This document shows positions 45,701 to 53,947 of a stretch of DNA of 64,000 bases, piece after piece. The DNA is from CAWEDP01 sp963807925. Its GTDB lineage: Bacteria > Acidobacteriota > Vicinamibacteria > Vicinamibacterales > CAVVIG01. The DNA lies in contig CAWEDP010000003.1 in assembly GCA_963807925.1 (NCBI GenBank), positions 124,001-188,000 on the forward strand. Reading direction: 5' to 3'. The stretch's first letter is position 1. Each line of letters starts with the position of its first letter. The translations under genes and the position numbers were made by a program. Below the pieces are notes generated by a model. That model worked only from the letters and a program-made list of their open reading frames with translations, did no database searches and was not told where the DNA came from.

Positions 45701-45797
45701 AGTACTGCGCCGACAGCGGCGACGCGGTGAAGGTGAGCCAGGCACCAACGCCCAGTGCGATGAGGCGGCGACTCGACCACAGCATGCGGCCCACCAT
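42723..45797 (-). CDS. Outer-membrane protein: gluzincin-like peptidase, PD40 propeller and C-terminal beta-barrel
   Basis: A 1024-residue protein with a signal peptide (LIALGVGAWLTFTASPLSAQ). A peptidase-MA-like domain (about 35-280) has HELVHAFQF and, 33 residues later, WFIEGMAEYLS with the third zinc ligand glutamate. A TolB/PD40 propeller follows (about 300-600), with repeats such as SPDGKRLAFLSERGG, APDGHAIAFTG, SPDGREIAFATDR and SPDGSALYFLSDRDG. A BamA-type barrel (about 640-1024) contains VRGYDVNSF and NLEFRFPLLRPF and ends in LLPGF with a terminal phenylalanine. It probably sits in the outer membrane with a periplasmic or surface protease. MLWSS at 45785 is an alternative start. Confidence 0.83.
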   Translation of the reverse strand: MVGRMLWSSRRLIALGVGAWLTFTASPLSAQYFGQNKVQYKNFGFQVLKTEHFDIYFYPQEREGIDVSARLAERWMARLSRIFEHQLRGRQPLILYASHADFEQTNVIPGELSEGTGGVTEPLRRRIVLPLGGPLADTDHVIGHELVHAFQFDITSTPGSPTGANGAERLPLWFIEGMAEYLSLGPIDPNTAMWLRDAARQEKLPSIDDLNDPKYFPYRWGQAFWAYIGGTYGDTVIGRMLAIASAAGDVDQAIKQVTGSTSKQVSEAWHTAIRNDYGPVLAATTPPAEVGQPVIRTEGFGGDLNVGPAISPDGKRLAFLSERGGLSIDLYIADATTGKILRKLTSTASDPHYSSIQFIYSAGAWASDSSRIAIATVTGGHPALAIFQAESGNKEREDVITDVDEIFNPTWAPDGHAIAFTGMSQGLTDLFIYDLDARTLRRLTNDAFAELQPAWSPDGREIAFATDRFSSRLESLEIGPYRLAVLDVTSGAIQPLNVFDAGKHINPQWSPDGSALYFLSDRDGIPNLYRLAIASGAVTQVTTIGTGLSGITSTSPALSVASRSGVAAFSVYGNGKYSIDTLSPDQLAGRLVGPVRFAAGALPPINRKPSEVVALLTSPSLGLPPPQTYETRAYRPGLGLDAVGQPMIAIGASRFGAAIGGGIALSFSDMLAQHTLVTAVQVNSGFSTGFSAKDTAAQVMYLNQAHRWNWGLVGGQVPYLSGGFQSGVGTVQGEPAEIDQTIIFRQTERSAAGIAIYPFNRARRLEVQGGVSQISFDQIVQTTAFSLNTGQLLVDTSDTTPLAQSLTLGTFSTALVSDTSSFGATSPVQGERYRVEASPTVGSINFTNVLADYRRYFMPVSFYTIAARAMHFGRYGSGGEDPRLFPLYVGYPDFVRGYDVNSFTGADCVPNATSDCPLFDRLTGSRMLVGNLEFRFPLLRPFGASSRMYGPVPVEVALFADGGVTWNSGERPSIFGGTRDGVSSAGVALRVNFFGFAVGEFDFVRPFQRASRGWLFQFNLLPGF

Positions 45798-45850
45798 GCA
45801 AGCGTCGCGCCCGGGCGGGCGATCATCGTGAACGGCTGTCTGACCGCGTG

Positions 45851-46468
45851 TTACGGGGTCGAGGCGGTGGCTTCCGGAGGCGTGCAGAGTTGAATGCCGG
45901 CGCCATGGTCTGGCTTGGCGGCGCAGTATTGGGTGATTGCGTCTTCAACTTCGCGGCGCGCCGCCGCTTCGGCGCCTTCACGCTGCGTCTTGGTGATCGC
46001 GCTGGCCGCCTTGGTGGCGAGATACCTGCCGACCAGGTTCTCGACGAGGATCGTCGTCAGCTCGCTCTGGCTGAACGCGGCGTAAGGCTGGGCCAGCGGA
46101 TTGTCCACCGGATTGGCCAGCAGCCGCCGCTGCTCGGCCGCGTACACGCCGCCCGCCGGGGTCGGTCCGCCCTTGAAATCGAGCGTCGCGATCAGTTCTT
46201 CGAGCTTCTGTTTCTCGCGGATTTCGACGCGAAAGTCGGGCTGCTTGTCGAGTGCCTTCAACAGCTGCCCTGGCGCCGCCGGGCGCTCCAGCGCGTCGCG
46301 GATCTTGTCGAGTGATACCGGCAGCTCAGGACTGGCCGCGGCGTCCGGCGTAGAGGACGCTGGACTGGTCGCAGTGGACGCCGCCGGCGCTGGCGCCTGG
46401 GGCTCCTGCCGGGCGGCCGCCGGACCGGCGGCCAGAATTGCCGCACACGCAAGGGCGATGACACGCAT
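45851..46468 (-). CDS. Secreted or periplasmic protein of unknown function
   Basis: A 205-residue protein. The first 20 residues are a signal peptide (MRVIALACAAILAAGPAAAR), then a low-complexity Ala/Pro/Ser/Thr linker to about residue 45. A helical domain follows with LDKIRDALERPAAPGQLLKAL, EIREKQKLEELIATLDFKGG and LTTILVENLVGRYLATKAAS. Two cysteines near the end (QYCAAK, IQLCTPP) could form a disulfide. No family recognised. It follows 53 bases behind the barrel-protease start and may be its upstream operon partner. ATG 46468 is chosen because the signal peptide begins there. Confidence 0.68.
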   Translation of the reverse strand: MRVIALACAAILAAGPAAARQEPQAPAPAASTATSPASSTPDAAASPELPVSLDKIRDALERPAAPGQLLKALDKQPDFRVEIREKQKLEELIATLDFKGGPTPAGGVYAAEQRRLLANPVDNPLAQPYAAFSQSELTTILVENLVGRYLATKAASAITKTQREGAEAAARREVEDAITQYCAAKPDHGAGIQLCTPPEATASTP

Positions 46469-46491
46469 GAGAATGTGACGTCTACAATGAC

Positions 46492-46522
46492 CGCTCGTCG
46501 GTCGGCCGTCAACCAACGAGCG
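46492..46522. repeat. Inverted repeat between divergent genes
   Basis: CGCTCGTCGGT and ACCAACGAGCG (11-base arms, one mismatch, nine-base loop) lie between the divergent secreted-protein and Fpg/Nei genes. It could be an operator or an mRNA hairpin. No T-run follows, so not a terminator. Confidence 0.35.
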
Positions 46523-46611
46523 ACTGCACACGATGTGCCAGCACGAAATACGATGGTTCCGCGGGCAACTCGTCTGCCGGCGCGTTTGCTGCCGGCAATC
46601 TGCCAGCCGCC

Positions 46612-47508
46612 ATGCCTGAACTCCCCGATCTCGTCGCGTATTCGGAGGCGCTCGCGCGCCATGTCGTCGGCCGTCGGGTGGATCGCGTGCGCCTGGTCAG
46701 TCCGTTCGTCCTGCGCTCGGTGGACCCGCCGGTTGCCGACCTCGAAGGCCGGACGGTGCGCGCCATCGAACGTCTTGGCAAGCGGCTCGTGTTCGCGGTC
46801 GACCCCGACTTGTTCCTGGTCATTCACCTGATGATCGCGGGACGCCTGAAATGGGTGCCGCAGGGGGGCGGGGGCGCCGCGAAGCGGCCCTCGCCCCGGG
46901 TGGTTCTGGCCTCGTTCGAGCTGGCGTCCGGCACGTTGTTTCTCACCGAGGCGAGCTCGAAGAAGCGCGCCTCGATTCAGATGGTGCGCGGGCGCGCCGC
47001 CCTCGGCGCCCTCGCTCCAGCGGGGGTCGAGCCGCTCGAGGTGACGTTCGAAACCTTCTGCGACGCGTTGACGCGCGAGACGCATACCCTCAAACGGGCG
47101 CTGACCGATCCGCGACTGTTCAGCGGCATCGGGAACGCCTACTCCGACGAGATTCTGCACGCCGCGCGGCTCTCACCCCTCAAGCTGTCGCGATCGTTGA
47201 CCGACACCGAGCGGGCGCGCCTCTTCGAGGCTACGCGCGCGACGCTCACCGCCTGGATCGATCGCCTCCGCGCCGAGACCGGCGGGGGGTTTCCCGACAA
47301 AGTGACGGCCTTTCGTCCGGAGATGGCGGTCCACGGCCGATTCAAGGCCCCGTGTCGGGTCTGCGGCGCGCCCGTTCAGCGGATCGTGTACGCCGAGAAC
47401 GAGTGCAACTATTGCGCGCGATGTCAGACCGGGGGCCGCCTGCTCGCGGACCGCTCGCTGTCACGCCTGCTCCGGGACGACTGGCCGCGATCGATTGACG
47501 ATCTCTGA
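46612..47508 (+). CDS. Fpg/Nei family DNA glycosylase-lyase
   Basis: A 298-residue base-excision repair enzyme for oxidised bases. The N-terminal MPELPD retains the catalytic Pro1 and Glu2 (after Met removal), though the usual PEV is PDL. The beta-clamp lysine lies in ERLGKRLVFAVD, the helix-two-turn-helix is LKRALTDPRLFSGIGNAYSDEIL, and the C-terminal zinc finger is CRVCGAPVQRI...CNYCARCQTGG. A 20-residue tail follows the finger, an unusual extension. Whether it is nearer MutM or Nei cannot be settled by eye. Confidence 0.88.
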   Translation: MPELPDLVAYSEALARHVVGRRVDRVRLVSPFVLRSVDPPVADLEGRTVRAIERLGKRLVFAVDPDLFLVIHLMIAGRLKWVPQGGGGAAKRPSPRVVLASFELASGTLFLTEASSKKRASIQMVRGRAALGALAPAGVEPLEVTFETFCDALTRETHTLKRALTDPRLFSGIGNAYSDEILHAARLSPLKLSRSLTDTERARLFEATRATLTAWIDRLRAETGGGFPDKVTAFRPEMAVHGRFKAPCRVCGAPVQRIVYAENECNYCARCQTGGRLLADRSLSRLLRDDWPRSIDDL

Positions 47509-47554
47509 GCTGTGTTACAGTTCCCTCACGCCTATGCGCCCCCGCATCTAAGCG

Positions 47555-47597
47555 CGGCGCTGCTGGTCCGATCGCCGGCCCTGTCTGCGCAGCGCCG
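47555..47597. repeat. Inverted repeat downstream of the glycosylase gene
   Basis: Perfect nine-base arms CGGCGCTGC (47555-47563) and GCAGCGCCG (47589-47597) with a 25-base spacer. It may stabilise an mRNA end or the leader of the next gene. No T-tract follows directly. Confidence 0.3.
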
Positions 47598-47686
47598 TGT
47601 CTCGATTTTCCCTTACAACCTGATTGGCTGAAGGTGCGTCCGACCGTCGGAATCGCCCGGATTTTGTTTTTTCGAGGAGAGGTGTC

Positions 47687-48460
47687 ATGGATGTGCCAGG
47701 CAACTGGTGGGAATCGTTCTTCAGCGGCGTCGCGGTCGACCTCTGGATGCAGGCGATCCCGCCGGCGCTCACCACGGCTGACGCAGACCTGATCGTGCGG
47801 CTGCTCGAAGTCGAACCGGGAGCCGCGCTGCTGGACGTGCCGTGCGGCGGCGGCCGCATCGCCGTGACGCTGGACCGCCGCGGGTATCGCCTCACCGGCG
47901 TCGACTGGTCGGAGGAATTTCTCGCCCATGCCCGCCGCGGGACCGCCGGCGTCGTCTGGGAACGCCGCGACATGCGCGACCTGCCGTGGCGCACGGCGTA
48001 CGACGGCGCGTACTGCGTCGGCAACAGCTTCGGGTATCTCGACGATGCCGGCAACGACGCGTTCGTGCGATCCGTCGCGTCCGCGTTGAAGCCCGGCGGC
48101 CGGTTCGTGCTGGAAACGCCGATGGTCGCCGAAAGCGCGCTGCGCACGGTCAAGGACTGCGCCTGGTGGAGGGTCGGCGACATCCACATGCTCGTCGCGA
48201 ACCGGTTCGATCCGCCCCGCGGACGCATGGAAACCGAGTACACCTTCATCGCCGACGGCCGCGTCGAGGTGCGCCGGAGCACGCACCGTGTGTACACCTA
48301 CCGGCAGCTCGTCGACCTGCTGCACGCCGCGGGCTTTCAGGGCGTGACCGGATGGACCGTCGATCGCGCGCGCGCCAGCGGTCCCGATTCGGGGCCGGTG
48401 ACGCTGGAGCCCTATCGCGTCGGGGCCGACGATCTCTTCCTTGTCGGGACGATGAGGTGA
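47687..48460 (+). CDS. Class I SAM-dependent methyltransferase
   Basis: A 257-residue soluble methyltransferase. The SAM loop ALLDVPCGGGRIAVTL is near residue 45 and the acidic strand LTGVDWSEEF near 70. WERRDMRDLPW and YCVGNSFGYLDD follow, with the post-motif SALKPGGRFVLETP near 140. The WWESFFSGVAVDLWM opening is common to small-molecule methyltransferases of this group. The substrate is unknown. The GAGGAGAGG ribosome site is clear. Its stop overlaps the GTG start of the MATE remnant, so the original operon coupled it to a drug/metabolite exporter. Confidence 0.83.
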   Translation: MDVPGNWWESFFSGVAVDLWMQAIPPALTTADADLIVRLLEVEPGAALLDVPCGGGRIAVTLDRRGYRLTGVDWSEEFLAHARRGTAGVVWERRDMRDLPWRTAYDGAYCVGNSFGYLDDAGNDAFVRSVASALKPGGRFVLETPMVAESALRTVKDCAWWRVGDIHMLVANRFDPPRGRMETEYTFIADGRVEVRRSTHRVYTYRQLVDLLHAAGFQGVTGWTVDRARASGPDSGPVTLEPYRVGADDLFLVGTMR

Positions 48461-48823
48461 GACGCGCGTGGTCGGCGGTCCGCGGGGCGCTGGCGGGGGC
48501 GCACCGCGACTACACCGCGGGGCCCATCGTCCACGCCATTCTCATGCTGGCGATCCCCATGGTGCTCGAGCTCTGTCTCGAGTCGGTATTCGCGGTGGCC
48601 GACGTGTTCTTCGTCGCGCGCCTGGGCGCCGACGCGTCGCCACGGTCGCACTCACCGAGTCGATGCTGGAGCTCGTCTACGCCGTGGCCATGGGCCCGAC
48701 AAGCACACGTGGCGAAGCAGGGGCCGTCGGGCGTGTTCTGGGCCATCGCGATCGCGTATTCGACGATGGCGCTCGTGAGCGCCGGCGTTCCGGCGGGGCC
48801 GGTGGAAATTGACGACGGTCTGA
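48457..48823 (+). pseudogene. Remnant of a MATE family efflux pump with a large internal deletion
   Basis: The start (GTG 48457) reads into DYTAGPIVHAILMLAIPMVL and FAVADVFFVARLGADA, the first helices of a MATE transporter. One base is missing near 48645; the next frame continues VATVALTESMLELVYAVAMG. Then about 370 expected residues are absent. The sequence resumes with GPSGVFWAIAIAYSTMALVS and, after another shift, FRRGRWKLTTV-stop at 48821-48823, which is how MATE proteins end. So both ends of the gene remain and the centre is gone. Non-functional. Confidence 0.7.
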
Positions 48824-48840
48824 GCGGTGGTCTGAGCGGT
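48817..48840. repeat. 12-base tandem duplication at the end of the MATE remnant
   Basis: GGTCTGAGCGGT occurs twice in direct succession, the first copy containing the remnant's stop codon. Possibly a scar of replication slippage in this decaying region. Confidence 0.6.
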
Positions 48841-48848
48841 GAGGCGGC

Positions 48849-49505
48849 TCAGCGGCCGACGACCTCGCGCAATCGTGCCACGTCGGCGGTCGTCAGCTCG
48901 AACGGCGCGCGCGACACGTCAGCCAGGTCGCCGACCGTATGCATCGCCCGCATCAGGCCCGACGGCGAATGCTCGCGAGTGCGGAGCGTCCAGTGGCCGA
49001 TCTCGTGCGCGACGACGCGCCCCGTCATGCGGCCGAGGATGCGGTCGCGCAGCGCCAGGGGCCACCGCGATTCGCGGACGCCGCCAATCTCCACCGAGCC
49101 GAGCCCGAGCCGCCGCAGCACGGCGTAGCGGAGCTCGATCGCGTCGCCGGGGCGGCCCCCCGGCGGAAAGCTGATGGCGGCGAATGGCGCCGCCCACGCT
49201 TTGATGCCGGCCGTGTCCCCGGAGACGACGACCGTCAGTCGCCCGGCGACGGCGACCCCGGGGTCGCCGCACGCGGACCCGTCTGCGCCGGCGGCCAGAA
49301 CGGCGACGCCGTACGGACGCCAGATGGCGGCCGCTTCCTCGAGCGCGACCTGCCGGACGGCTGCGGGAAGCTGCGGATCGAATGCGAGGGCGAGTCGCAC
49401 CGACGGCAGGGCGAGCGTCGAGAGCGAGAGGGCGAGCGCGAGCGAAGCGATCGGCATGGCGGCCAGCGTACGCAGGCGCCGTGGATGAGCGAAATTCTTT
49501 GTCAT
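48849..49505 (-). CDS. Small secreted zinc metalloprotease-like protein
   Basis: A 218-residue protein with a signal peptide (residues about 12-40, LAAMPIASLALALSLSTLAL). The zinc motif HEIGHW is at residues 167-172 with a further histidine at 179 (HExxH-x7-H) and SGLMR after it, resembling the Met-turn of metzincin-like peptidases, although the His spacing is longer than the classic x5. Two cysteines bracket the middle. The mature enzyme would act in the periplasm or outside. ATG 49505 is chosen over upstream GTG codons. It is divergent from the MetR-like regulator, whose box overlaps its promoter region. Confidence 0.7.
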   Translation of the reverse strand: MTKNFAHPRRLRTLAAMPIASLALALSLSTLALPSVRLALAFDPQLPAAVRQVALEEAAAIWRPYGVAVLAAGADGSACGDPGVAVAGRLTVVVSGDTAGIKAWAAPFAAISFPPGGRPGDAIELRYAVLRRLGLGSVEIGGVRESRWPLALRDRILGRMTGRVVAHEIGHWTLRTREHSPSGLMRAMHTVGDLADVSRAPFELTTADVARLREVVGR

Positions 49506-49516
49506 CACCACGAGGA

Positions 49517-49529
49517 TGAACTATGTTCA
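49517..49529. promoter_or_regulatory. MetR-box-like operator between divergent genes
   Basis: TGAACTATGTTCA, a perfect match to the TGAA-N5-TTCA consensus of MetR sites; the full dyad is ATGAAC-TAT-GTTCAT (49516-49530). It lies 11 bases before the MetR-like ATG and 12 bases before the metalloprotease start, so one site could control both. Confidence 0.65.
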
Positions 49530-49539
49530 TGATTGTCGA

Positions 49540-50490
49540 ATGGACCTCGAAATCAGGCACTTGCGCCTCGTCTCGGCCGTCGCCGACGTCGGCAGCCTGA
49601 CCCGCGCCGGCGACCAGCTGCACCTCACGCAGTCGGCCCTCAGCCATCAGCTGCGCGACATCGAGGAGCGTCTGGGCGCGCCGCTCTTCCTGCGGGTCGG
49701 CAAGCGCCTCGTGCTGACCTCTGCCGGCGAGCGGCTGCTCGACTCGGCGCGGGAGGTCCTCGGTCGGCTGCAGCAGACCGAAGACAGCATCCGCCGGCTC
49801 GGGCACACGGGCGCGGTCCTCCGGATCACGACCGAGTGCACCACCTGCTATGGCTGGCTGCCCGCGCTGCTCCCGGCGTACCGCGAGCGCTTTCCGGGGA
49901 TCGAGGTGCGGATCGACGTGGACGCGACGGCGCGCCCGCTCGAGCGGGTGGTCGACGGCACCATCGATCTCGCGCTGATGAGCACGGCGGTGCGCGATCG
50001 GCGCCTCGCCGTGCAGCCCGTCTTCCGCGATCAGGTTGTCGTCATCGCCTCGCCGCAGCATCGGCTCGCCCGGCGGCGGCGGGTGACGCTCGCGGATCTC
50101 CGCGACGAGACGCTGTTCATCTATCCGCCGCGCCAGGAGAGTCTGTTCGTCAATCAGGTGCTCGTCCCGGCCGGCGTGGTGCCCGCGCGCGTGGAAGAGG
50201 TGCGCCTCACCGAAGCGATCACCGAGTTCGTCAAGGCCAATCTCGGCGTCAGCGCCATGGCGCGATGGTCGGTCGAGCCGCTGCTCGCGTCAGGCGCGCT
50301 CGTCGCGCTGCCGATTCCCGCGCGGGGGCTGCAGCGTCAGTGGTCGGCGGTGATGTTCCGGCACCTGGCAAAGGCCGACTACGTGTCCGCGTTCATCCAG
50401 TTGCTCGCGGCGTCCGGTCCCGGGCAACCGCTCGCGCGGGGTCGCTGGACCACTCGCTCCACGATCCGGCGTACAGCCGCCCGCCGGTGA
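49540..50490 (+). CDS. metR: LysR family transcriptional regulator, MetR-like
   Basis: A 316-residue LysR-type regulator. The helix-turn-helix (residues 1-60) reads LEIRHLRLVSAVADVGSLTR and LHLTQSALSHQLRDIEERLG, very like MetR of enterobacteria. In the effector domain, ITTECTTCYGWLPALLPAYR and DETLFIYPPRQESLFVNQVL follow the same order as the MetR ligand (homocysteine) region. MetR activates methionine-synthesis genes; none is adjacent here, so the target may be the divergent metalloprotease or distant genes. ATG 49540 begins the conserved DNA-binding domain; an upstream ATG lies inside the MetR box. The last 98 bases overlap the opposing rhodanese gene. Confidence 0.82.
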   Translation: MDLEIRHLRLVSAVADVGSLTRAGDQLHLTQSALSHQLRDIEERLGAPLFLRVGKRLVLTSAGERLLDSAREVLGRLQQTEDSIRRLGHTGAVLRITTECTTCYGWLPALLPAYRERFPGIEVRIDVDATARPLERVVDGTIDLALMSTAVRDRRLAVQPVFRDQVVVIASPQHRLARRRRVTLADLRDETLFIYPPRQESLFVNQVLVPAGVVPARVEEVRLTEAITEFVKANLGVSAMARWSVEPLLASGALVALPIPARGLQRQWSAVMFRHLAKADYVSAFIQLLAASGPGQPLARGRWTTRSTIRRTAARR

Positions 50491-51259
50491 GGCCGGCGTG
50501 CTCGAAGGCGAGCAGGTTGTGGCACGCGGTGACGCCCGAGCCGCAGTAGCTGATCACGCGATCGGCCGGCACCTCCCCGATCGAGTCGCGGAACTGCCGG
50601 CGGATCTCCTCCGGGGATCGAAAGCGGCCCCCGTCGGTCACGTTCCACAAGTGAAAGTAGTTGACCGCGCCCGGAATGTGTCCCGGCACCCGATCGATCG
50701 GCTCGACCTCGCCGCGATAGCGTTCCGGCGCGCGGGCGTCGACCAGCAGCCGATCGCGGGAAGCGACGGCTCGCTCGACCTCTCCGACGGCAACCATCCG
50801 GTCGCCTCGAGTCTCCGGAACGAAGGTGGCCGGCGCGCGCGTCTCCTCGCCGGCGACGACGCCGCGTCGCTCGGCCTCCCATTGCGCGAGGCCGCCGTCG
50901 AGCACGGCGACCGCGTCGTGTCCGAGCCAGCGCAGGAGCCACCACAGCCGGCTCGCGTACATGCCGTTGTCCTGATCGTAGGCAACCACCTGCACCGACC
51001 GATCGATGCCCAGCCGGCCGAGCGTGCGCGCGAGCGCCGCGGGTTCCGGGGCCGGATGCCGTCCGTTGGTTCCGGTCTTCCCGCCCGACAGGTCGCGTTC
51101 GAGGTGCGCGTACACCGCCCCGCGGATGTGGCGTCGCCGGTACGCGCGAGCGCCCCACGCGTTGTCCTTCAAGTCGAACCGGCAGTCGACGATGACAACG
51201 GCCGCATCGACGAGATGGTCCGACAGGGTCGCTGTGTCGAGAAGCGTGTTCCACGGCAT
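50393..51259 (-). CDS. sseA: Rhodanese-type sulfurtransferase (SseA-like)
   Basis: A 288-residue two-domain rhodanese. The inactive N-terminal domain has VIVDCRFDLKDNAWGARAY, RHIRGAVYAHLERDLSG and WLLRWLGHDAVAVLDGGLAQW. The catalytic domain has RDRLLVDARAPERYRGEVEPIDRV, HIPGAVN and the active loop CGSGVTAC with catalytic C239, the loop type of 3-mercaptopyruvate or thiosulfate sulfurtransferases. Transfers sulfane sulfur to cyanide or thiols in the cytosol. The C-terminal 30 codons overlap the MetR-like gene on the other strand. Confidence 0.88.
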   Translation of the reverse strand: MPWNTLLDTATLSDHLVDAAVVIVDCRFDLKDNAWGARAYRRRHIRGAVYAHLERDLSGGKTGTNGRHPAPEPAALARTLGRLGIDRSVQVVAYDQDNGMYASRLWWLLRWLGHDAVAVLDGGLAQWEAERRGVVAGEETRAPATFVPETRGDRMVAVGEVERAVASRDRLLVDARAPERYRGEVEPIDRVPGHIPGAVNYFHLWNVTDGGRFRSPEEIRRQFRDSIGEVPADRVISYCGSGVTACHNLLAFEHAGLTGGRLYAGSWSEWSSDPARAVARDRTPRATG

Positions 51260-51332
51260 ACCGCGCTACCATACTCAAGTTCATGGACAATCGGACGAAC
51301 CGAATCGCGGACGCTGGCGTCTAACGACCAGC

Positions 51333-53898
51333 ATGGCCCGCCCTGCCGCGTCTTGCCGTGCGCGAGGCTGTCTCATCGTCGTGGCGATTCTGATCGGGTC
51401 GACGCTGCGGCCCGGCAGGGCGGCGGCCGGGGAGGCGGCGCCGGGCGTCGTCGTCGCGCAGCGCATCGCGGCCTCGTCGCCCGGCGGTGCGCTGGCCGAT
51501 GCGGTCTGGCGCACCGCCGGCCCGATCTCCGCATTCGTCCAGCGCGAGCCGCGCGAGGGCGCCCCGCCGAGCCAGCGCACCGAGTTTCGCGTGGCGTTCG
51601 ACGCGACGACGCTGCACGTGCAGGTCCGCGCGTACGACACCGAGCCGGACAGAATCGTCACCTTTCTGACGCGCCGCGACGACAATTCGCCGTGCGACTG
51701 GCTCCGCGTATTCATCGACTCGTACCACGATCGCCGCACCGCGTACGAATTCGCCGTCAACCCTTCGGGCGTGAAGCAGGATCGCTACTGGTTCAACGAT
51801 TCGAGCAGCGACAGCAGCTGGGACGCCGTCTGGACGGTGAGCGTGTCGCGCGATGCCGCCGGATGGGCCGCCGAGTTCCACATTCCGTTCTCGCAGCTGC
51901 GCTTCGCGCCCGTCGCGAGCTCGCGGTTCGGGTTTGCCGTGGTCCGCGAGATCGGCCGCCTGAAGGAAACCTCGAGCTGGCCGCTCCTGCCGCGGGCGGC
52001 CACCGGGTTCGTGTCGTCGTTCGGCGAGCTGACCGGCCTGTCGATGTTGTCGACGCCCAAACGACTCGAGGTGGTGCCCTACACGCTGTCGCAGCTCACC
52101 CGACAGCCGACCGGGGGCAATCCGTTGCTGAAACCGTCGGCGCCCTCCGGCGCCGCCGGTCTGGACCTCAGGTACGGGCTGACGCCGGGCCTCACCCTGA
52201 CGGGCACGGTGAACCCCGACTTCGGACAGGTCGAGGCCGACCCAGCGGTCGTGAACCTGACCGCGTTCGAGTCGTTTTTCAATGAGCGCCGCCCGTTCTT
52301 CGTCGAGGGATCGGGCGCCTTCGACTTCGCGCTCGACAACGGCCAGATGTTCTATTCGCGCCGGATCGGGCGGACGCCTCAGGGCGCGGGCGACCTGCCG
52401 AGCGGCGACGGTCTCTTCACCGATTCGCCCCCGCAGACGGCGATCCTCGCGGCCGGCAAGCTCACGGGACGGGTCGGCCCGTTCTCGATTGGCGCGCTGT
52501 ACGCGGAGACGCGGGGCGAGGACGCCACCGTTCTGGACGAGCGCCCGCCGTCGGCGACGATCGCCGAGGTGCCGGTCGAGCCGGTCACGAGCTACTCGGT
52601 TGCGCGCGTTCGGCGCGAATTCGCCAACCAGTCGTTCGTGGGGTTCATCGTGACATCGGCCAACCGCCGGGTCACGGCGGATCTGCCGTTCCTGCCCGAG
52701 CGCGCGGTCACCGGCGGCGTCGACTTCGACTGGCGCTTCAGGTCGCGGTACAGCCTGACCGGCTACTGGACCGGCAGCGGCATTCACGGAGACGCCGCGG
52801 CGATCGACCGCATCCAGGAGAACAGCCTCCACTACTTCCAGCGCCCGGATGCGCTGGCCGCGCGCCTCGACCGGTCCGCGACGTCGCTGTCGGGGGACGC
52901 CGGCCGAATCGACGTCAGGAAGATCGGCGGCGAGCGCACGCGGTTCGAATCGATCCTGTCGTTCAAGTCGCCGGGATTCGACATCAACGATCTCGGGTTC
53001 TTCCGGCGCGCCGACGAGCGCATGATGACCAACTGGTTCCAGATCCGGAGCGAGAAGCCGTCGAAATGGTTCCGCGCGCGGTACCTCAACTTCAATCAGT
53101 ACGCGCACTGGAACTACGATCGCGATTTTCTCGGCGGCGGCGGCAACCTGAACGCGCACGCCACCTTCACCAACAGCTGGCAGATCGGCGGCGGCTTCAA
53201 CTTCAACAAGCGCTATTTCGACGACAAGCTGTCGCGCGGCGGCCCCGGCGGGCTGTACCGAGGACTACACCGGCATCTGGTTCTACGTCAACAGCGACGA
53301 TCGCCACAAGGTGTCGTTCACCTACAACGGCACGCTGGTCGACGACGGGTTCGGCTCGTGGATCCGCGAGTATCAGCCGCAGGTGACGCTCCGCCCGGTG
53401 CCGGCGCTCTCGATGGTGGGCGGGATGCGGATTGCGAGAGGCCTCAACGACACGCAGTGGCTGGACAACGTCACCGATGCGGGCACCCATTACGTCTTCG
53501 CGCGGCTCGAGCAGACCACCGTGTCGTTCACCGGGCGATTGAGCTACACACTGCGTCCCACGCTGTCGCTGCAGCTGTACGCGGAGCCGTTCGTCTCGGC
53601 CGGGGCGTACAGCGCATTCAAGGAGCTGGTCGACGGCCGCAATCCGGTGTATGCCGACCGCTACGCGCCCTACGCGTACGCGACCGATCCGGACTTCAAC
53701 TATCGGTCGTTCAGGACCACCAACGTGCTGCGCTGGGAGTACAAGCCGGGATCCGCGCTGTTCGTGGTGTGGCAGCAGGCGCGCGAGCAGAGCGTCGTCG
53801 ACGGGCAGTTTCAGTTCGGCCGCGATTTCGGCGGCACGTTCAGCACGCCCGGGCGGAACGTTTTCCTGGTCAAGCTGGCGTACTGGCTGAACTACTGA
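51333..53898 (+). CDS. CBM9-like/DUF5916 outer-membrane protein, interrupted by a +1 frameshift
   Basis: About 854 residues after removing one base. Signal peptide (residues about 12-32), then a CBM9-like domain (about 45-230) with FRVAFDATTLHVQVRAYDTE, CDWLRVFIDSYHDRRTAYEF and AEFHIPFSQLRF. A long beta-barrel-like DUF5916 region follows, with DFGQVEADPAVVNLTAFESF and FFNERRPFFVEGSGAFDF, highly conserved in this family. The frame breaks after GGPGG near 53254. Removing the extra base next to GTAC restores TEDYTGIWFYVNSDDRHKV and a clean C-terminus LVKLAYWLNY. Common in Acidobacteria and Bacteroidetes; the function is unproved, perhaps glycan handling at the outer membrane. Confidence 0.8.
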
Positions 53899-53947
53899 CG
53901 CGTCGGCTCTTCGTGACCCGTCGAGACCTGCGTTAGCATCTAGCCGA

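Noticed and set aside
45797..45850. Possible small gene between the barrel-protease start and the secreted protein
   Set aside because: Too short, with no ribosome site or coding signature.
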